From NCBI GenBank assembly GCA_947561395.2, contig OX387187.1, forward strand, positions 26,269,829-26,333,828: 64,000 nt of DNA, given 5' to 3'. Positions 58,861 through 64,000 of the stretch are shown here, one piece after another. Source of the stretch: Buxus sempervirens. Taxonomy: Eukaryota; Streptophyta; Magnoliopsida; Buxales; Buxaceae. The notes under the pieces are model-generated. The model searched no databases, had not been told where the DNA came from, and saw nothing but the letters and a program-made list of their open reading frames with translations. The position numbers were made by a program, and so were the translations under genes. Position 1 is the stretch's first letter; each line of letters starts with the position of its first letter.

Positions 58861-60290
58861 CTCCCGTAGGGACCTCGGTCAAGGTCCATTTCTTCCAAGA
58901 GAAAGAAGTAGAGGAGGTCAATGTAATTTCCCCGAAAAATGATCATGCTGCTGAGGGCATTAGCTCCTCTCTGAACCGGGTCTCCTCCCTTATGGCCCAG
59001 ATAAACATTGCAAGGCCTCCTTTGGTCTTCAATTGCAGTCCACCCACTTGTTCTCCATCCCAGACATCAAGAACTCCTCTGGTTATCAACCTTGACCCCA
59101 CCACTGCTTCCATCACTTCTTCTGTTCCAACAAAATCCAAGCTCCAACCCTTGGTTGTAAATATTCCTCCATCCTACAATATCCCTAAACCGGCTCATAC
59201 ATCCCGGTCCCAACTCCAGCCGTTGGTGGTTAATGTCCATAAACTAGACTATTCTGAGGCAGCTGTACTATGGAATTACAGCGAGGGAGTCACGGCTACG
59301 GTTCTGGTGGTCAAGAACCAGAACCAGGAGGAGGTGAACCTCATGACGAGGTCAGGGAAATGTGTGGAAGGAGTAGAGAAAGAAAAAGAAATAGAGGTGG
59401 AGAGGGAGAGAAAAGAAACAAAAGAAAAAAGAAAATTGAAAGGAAAAACAAAAGTAGGAGAAGACACCCCCCAGGGTGCAGAAAATGAGGCATCAGACCT
59501 CATAAAAATAATAAAAAAGAGTGAATTCAATCTTGTGGATCAGCTGAATAAGGTCCAGGCCCAGATTTCAATACTGGGCCTTTTGCTAAATTCTGAAAAG
59601 CACAGGGACGCATTGTTAAGGGTGCTTCTCAGTGCACATGTGTCCCAGACTATTGATCCGGACCAACTAGGCAAAATGGTTGGTCAAATCTTGTCACACA
59701 ATGTGATAAGTTTCTCCGAAGGTGAGATAAGCCCAAGTGGGTGCTACCATGTTGACCATTTGCAAATCACAGTGCTTTGTAAGGGCATTATGGTGGCACG
59801 GGTTTTAATTGACAATGGGTAGGAATTAAATGTCTGCCCATTAATCACTTTTGTCAAACTTTGTCTGGATCAGTCGAAGATCAAGCAAAATGGGAGGATT
59901 ATGAGGGCTTTTGATAGCTCTAAGACACACTCTCTAGGGGAGATTGAACTGCCAGTCACCATTGGACCGAATATTTTCAACATCACATTTGAAGTGATGG
60001 ATATTCCAGCAGCCTTCAATCTGCTCCTAGGAAGGCCATGGATACATTTGGCTAGGGCAATACCATCCACGCTCCACGAAAGGGTGAAATACATAAGAGG
60101 GCAAAGGGTGATAACAGTCCTAGCTGAAAACTTGGTGCCTCCCATTGTATCACCTGACATACCCTTGATAAATGTGGATTTAACTGTCAACAAAATTGCA
60201 TTCCATTCGTTTCAGTTTGAGACAGTCAATTTCATACCTAGGGGGTGTGAGAAAAAGAAAGAAAATGGGTTATTGCTGAGAAAATGGTGA
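58861..60290 (+). pseudogene. Linker and aspartic protease region of copy C
   Basis: The Gag frame continues through a Pro/Ser-rich and then Glu/Lys-rich linker into a retropepsin-like domain. This shows VLIDNG (59806-59819), expected to continue with Ser/Ala-x-Leu-Asn, and later LLGRPWIHLARAIPSTLHERVK. An in-frame TAG (59820-59822) falls immediately after the Asp-Asn-Gly triad, on the codon that is usually Ser. The frame then stays open to TGA 60288. The IDNG + GRPWIH pattern is typical of plant Tat/Athila-type gypsy proteases. Confidence 0.8.
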
Positions 60291-60638
60291 AGAAAGTGAT
60301 GGAAAAATATCATTTTCACCCGGGGAAAAGCCTGGGAATCAATTTACAAGGAATGATGGAGCCAATCAAGACGAAGAAGCTGGTCCCTAAAGTAGGGCTG
60401 GGATTTAAACCCAGAGGATGGATAGGCAGAAGCATGAAGAAGGAGAAAAGAGAAGCAGAGGAAAATTCCCTCATCTAAAGGAAAATTTCCCTAAACCCTC
60501 ATGCATCATCCAACTGTCTCCTCCCATGGACCAGTCCAAGCCTCCATACTGCAACATCAACCCATTTCAAAGGCCTTCTGTTCCAACTCTACAACCCTAT
60601 AACCCATCTCCTATACTTGAAATAGTGGGCGGGCCTCG
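60284..60638 (+). pseudogene. G-patch-like segment after protease, copy C
   Basis: After a frameshift near 60285, the region encodes HPGKSLGINLQGMMEPIK and GLGFKPRGW (60312-60420). This glycine-rich motif resembles the G-patch that follows protease in some retroelements. A second frameshift near 60420-60480 leads into a Pro/Gln-rich linker. The linker reading frame runs up to the solo LTR and resumes beyond it at 63411. Confidence 0.65.
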
Positions 60639-63410
60639 TGTAGACACCCCAAAATTACACGATTTTTGATAAATCTTGAAGGAGAGAAATATTTTATTGG
60701 AATTTCTAATTCTTTGCATTGGGTTTGAGATACTTAACCCATTTGAATCCAAAACGGAAAAGGAAAATGCCCGAATTCAATCTTTTGTGCAAAGTCAAGC
60801 TTTTTCCAGTTGAATTTTGTTGACTTTTGACCCCAGAAAATGAAATATTTTTTAAAGCCAGATTTCAAGATAATTTTTCCCGGTAATCAGGTTTTTAGCC
60901 ATGTTATTGCATAAAAGAATTTTTTGAAATTTTAAATCTTGACGAATACCTTGGTTTTAACATATTGAACTTTTTTTCCAGACCTGAAAAATCGGAATTT
61001 TGCCTAGAACTAGAAAGTTGACTTTTTATTCACTTGGAATTTGGGTCTGGAACTATTTTTAATGGATTCAAATGGGGGGGGGGGGGTGTTTACTTATTTA
61101 CATGTAATATCTTAAGTAAATGGAGATTAAAAAATACGAGGACATTTACTTAAACGATATTACATGTAAATAAGTATTGCCTGTGTTAAAATTTGGAAAA
61201 AAGGCTTTTTTCCCTGTATCCGGCAACTCAGGCCGGATACAAGTGCTTCTCTTTGTATCCGGTGGAAAGTGCCGGATACAAAGGAACTTTAGTGTATCCG
61301 GCATTATATACCGGATACATTAAAGCTCTAGTGTATCCGGCCTGATATGCCGGATACATTAGTTTTGCTCAAAATTAGGGTTTTCCGAGAGAAATCACTT
61401 TTTACCATCATGTCCCTCATTAAATGAGGGGAAATCTCGGAAACAGCCTTAGGGTTAAGGTTGGGGGGTTCTAGACATTAAGTTGTGTCTACCAACAACC
61501 CTAGCCTTTGCCTATAAATAGGAGGCTCCTCCTCAAGCAAAGAAACCAACTCTTGTTTTGAATTCTCGCAAAGAAGAACTCCAAGAGAAGAAGAAGATCG
61601 CTGCGGGAGTGCTTCCAGAATCCAGGTAAGCCTCAAACCTCTCTTTAATTTATGTATTTACATTCCTAGATCTAGATCTCTTCTTCTACCTTTCTGTAGA
61701 ATAAAGCCTCTTTTTGTGTGTGGAAATCCTTCCCCGGCTCAATGTATTTCAAGCCTCCCCCTAGCCGTAAAACGTGAAGGCGGGATCTAGGAGAAACAAG
61801 ACTGGGGATTGACCCTAGTGCTAGAACCCATGTAGCATAAGGCCTTTTGATTGATTGTAAACCGTTTCATATTCAAAGTACCCTTGATTATCTTGAAGAA
61901 CCGTGTTTAACGGGGAGAGAGAACAGAGGGAAACGATAATGGAACGGAACCCTAGGCTATCTTAGAACTCTATTTGGATGAATATGTATGCATGCTATTG
62001 ATCTTGTTCGGTTTTTTACATTTGCATATAGATAGCATTTTTTTGGTGAATAGGCTCACATTTGGGGATTTATTACATTCGTTGTGATAAATCTCCAATA
62101 AATGGCCTCAATCAAATTCTGGAATGTTTTAAATGTTTTTTAAAGGTTTTATATTCATTTTGCACGAATCACACACTTTTTGTCACATTTTTGCATTGGT
62201 TTTACTCAAAAAGGGCCTAACTGGACAGCACCTGTACCCTTACTTCGGACTCTCATAACTTTATCTTCCGGATGAATTTTGGAGCGATTCTAGAACCATG
62301 GGAAAGGTGAGGCTGTCTAGTTTATGTCCACCAAATTTCATAAATTTCTATCGAACGGATTTTTGACACCTCTCTGTCGAAGTTGAGTGGACAGTTCAGG
62401 TTCAAATACAGAACTTGTCACTTCGACAGACCACCATGTGTTCGTTTTAAGTCCGATTCGAATGATTTTTGTTTCTGGGCACTCCTTTATGAGTCTATTT
62501 TTAAATCCAATTGGTTTCATAATTTTTTGACTCCATTTGAATTATTGGTAGCCGATTTATTCAGAACTGTTCATTTGTACTTTTCTGGGTAAATCTGTGA
62601 TCTTCGGGGCCTGTTCGGGAGACCACCCAAGGCACATCCGAAGGGATTTTTGTATGACGCTAGTTTCTTTTGAAAGATGGCCATACAAACTTCAATCACA
62701 CCAAATTTCGTGGATTTTTATGGAGGGGAGTTTTCTATGCAATTTCCCAAAGTAGCCTACTTATCACTTTTAAAAATCCCCAGCAGCAACTTCAAAGGAG
62801 CATAACTCCTAGGATTTTTATCGGAATGAAGTGAAATTTTGCATGAGACTCTTATTTACCCTAATCTTTCCAATGGATTTGGTTTGGTTCAATTTAGAAT
62901 TGGATTTGAATGATTTCAAGGCAAATGGCATACTTTTATCGAATTTTCCGGATTTGATTTAACTTGGTTTTAAGCAACTTGAGCTTTGGATTTCCATCTT
63001 TTGAGATATTCCAGAAATGATATTGACATAAGAGAGGATCTAGAATCCATTTAGATCTTCATGTGAAAATTTCACACATTGGTCCTTTTTCAAGGTTTTC
63101 TATGATTTTAGCAAGCTTTCTATCTTTTGCATGAACATATACTTGGCAAACAGTTTGTGTGGATGAATGGGGGTGCCTAACACTTTCCCCCGTTCATAAT
63201 CTAATCCCCTTACCCATCTCTGGATTTGATTTTCAAGTAGGGTTATTTTTACCCTAGAATGTTTCTTTTGTCTCTTTTTTGCTTATTTTTGAATCTTTTG
63301 GTGTCCATTCTCACCTCAAAATTATGAATGGTGGCGACTCTCCCATTTTTGCGTTGAGCCCGTGTGTTGACGGAGGGATGATCATTCCGGTGATTTTCCC
63401 ATGTCTCACA
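60639..63410 (+). mobile_element. Solo Tat-like LTR inside copy C
   Basis: TGTAGACACC to CATGTCTCACA, 2772 bp, very similar to LTR A (14370). Flanking 5-mers are CCTCG (60634-60638) and CCTGG (63411-63415), one mismatch. There is no PBS after it, and no good PPT before it. Removing the LTR and one duplication leaves the linker reading frame continuous, so it is an insertion and not the terminal repeat of copy C. It contains dyads (61217-61356), TATA (61512), donor CAG|GTAAGC (61625/61626), TGGCGACTCT (63333-63342) and a G-run near 61075-61087. Confidence 0.85.
61217..61356. promoter_or_regulatory. Phased dyad array in U3 of the solo LTR
   Basis: Four perfect TATCCGG-N9-CCGGATA dyads at 61217, 61256, 61295 and 61334 (39-bp period), about 155 bp before the TATA box. 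Confidence 0.92.
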
Positions 63411-64000
63411 CCTGGGCCACAGTCAGAGAAGTAGGCGGACTTCTCCGAAGAGGTTGGGGCTTTTTTCGCCATGACTGAAGGCGAAAGGACTGGTGATAAT
63501 GAAGAGCTGCCATTCATTGATTGGGCAGTGGTAAAGATTCCAGATGAGGTTATATCTGAACTGGGCCCCGTAGTAGAAAATGGCAATACAACTCATCCGG
63601 TGATGATGGTATCGGATTCTGGGTTTGAGGAGCAGGCTTGCACATTTTCCCCCGCTCCTGAAAAACTTTTTTTAAATAATTGGGAGGAAACTCTCCTTAC
63701 CTTTGAAGCAGCGTTTGTTTGGCAAACTGACGCAGTTTCCAAAAAAAAAACTCCATTAGTGGATTGCCATTTCCCTGAAGGTTTTAATGAGCCTTCGTCT
63801 TCAGGGAGAGTTTTTGCAGGAGGCTCACAAAAAACCCAAAAAGATTTTTCTATAAAATTTAATTTTTTCAAAAAGGTCCAAACCACTTATGAACCATATA
63901 AGCAAACCGAATTGGACCAGGTTGAATATGACTTCGACCTTGAGCTCGACTTTGATCTCATGGGGATCGAAGAAGAGACTGAGGTCGAAGAAGACCTTCC
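63411..64000 (+). pseudogene. Linker upstream of pol, gypsy copy C (continues past window)
   Basis: One frame, continuing that of 60418-60638, has a TAG at 63432 and is then open to the window end. It shows ADFSEEVG, LPFIDWAVVKIP, ELDQVEYDFD and a final acidic stretch. Copy A carries a degenerate version (LPLIDWAAIQIP, EYDFD). Such acidic linkers precede reverse transcriptase in plant Tat polyproteins, so RT/RNase H/integrase would be expected just beyond the window. The frame has no stop after 63434, making copy C possibly the most complete member here. Confidence 0.7.

Noticed and set aside
60639-63410. Interpretation as 3' LTR of copy C
   Set aside because: Flanking 5-mers nearly match, the coding frame continues on the other side, and no convincing polypurine tract precedes it.

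Overview
The window is nuclear DNA from a plant, almost certainly a eudicot. The evidence is one intron-containing plant gene (a CHX18-type cation/H+ exchanger), Ty1-copia (SIRE/Maximus) and Ty3-gypsy (Tat-lineage) retrotransposons, hAT and Helitron ends, and fragments of plant MAPKKK and XS-domain genes. I cannot name the species. Nearly everything apart from CHX18 is nested, decayed transposable-element DNA.

Layout. 1-17161: two nested copies of one Tat-like gypsy family. Copy B (minus strand) has its 5' LTR at 2921-5217 and its leader running to the left edge. It sits inside the primer-binding site of copy A (plus strand). Copy A has a 4-kb leader, a broken gag, remnants of a linker region and a 3' LTR at 14370-17161. 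17162-31335: a decayed SIRE-like copia element on the minus strand (extra ORF fragment, gag-pol at 22987-27934, PBS, 5' LTR). It is itself split by two solo LTRs (17942-21645 and 28172-30287). 31336-37460: a MAPKKK (YODA-type) exon fragment and a hAT transposase pseudogene with one recognisable end. 37461-44010: intergenic DNA, a 160-bp solo LTR, and CHX18 (minus strand, three coding exons plus a 5'UTR intron). 44010-49659: AT-rich intergenic DNA with a Helitron-type terminus, a Myb/SANT-like fragment, a retroelement- or pararetrovirus-like promoter/leader, and an XS-domain fragment. 49660-56149: two more solo LTRs and a 188-bp Helitron. 56150-64000: a third Tat copy (C) with a gag-protease-G-patch-linker reading frame, interrupted by another solo LTR at 60639-63410.

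The most interesting structure lies in the Tat-like family. (1) Its leader carries long tandem arrays in which each unit can fold into a hairpin around a constant loop, while the stem arms differ between units but stay complementary. (2) Its LTR and its leader both carry four TATCCGG-N9-CCGGATA dyads at exactly 39-bp spacing, in all six arrays examined, including an old diverged LTR. (3) A conserved splice-donor-like site about 115 nt after the LTR TATA box, and an acceptor-like site just before gag, suggest that the LTR remainder, PBS and 4-kb leader can be removed as one intron. Six solo LTRs, five of them with exact 5-bp target duplications, show that LTR-LTR recombination has been the main way elements were lost here. 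CHX18 is the only gene that looks intact.
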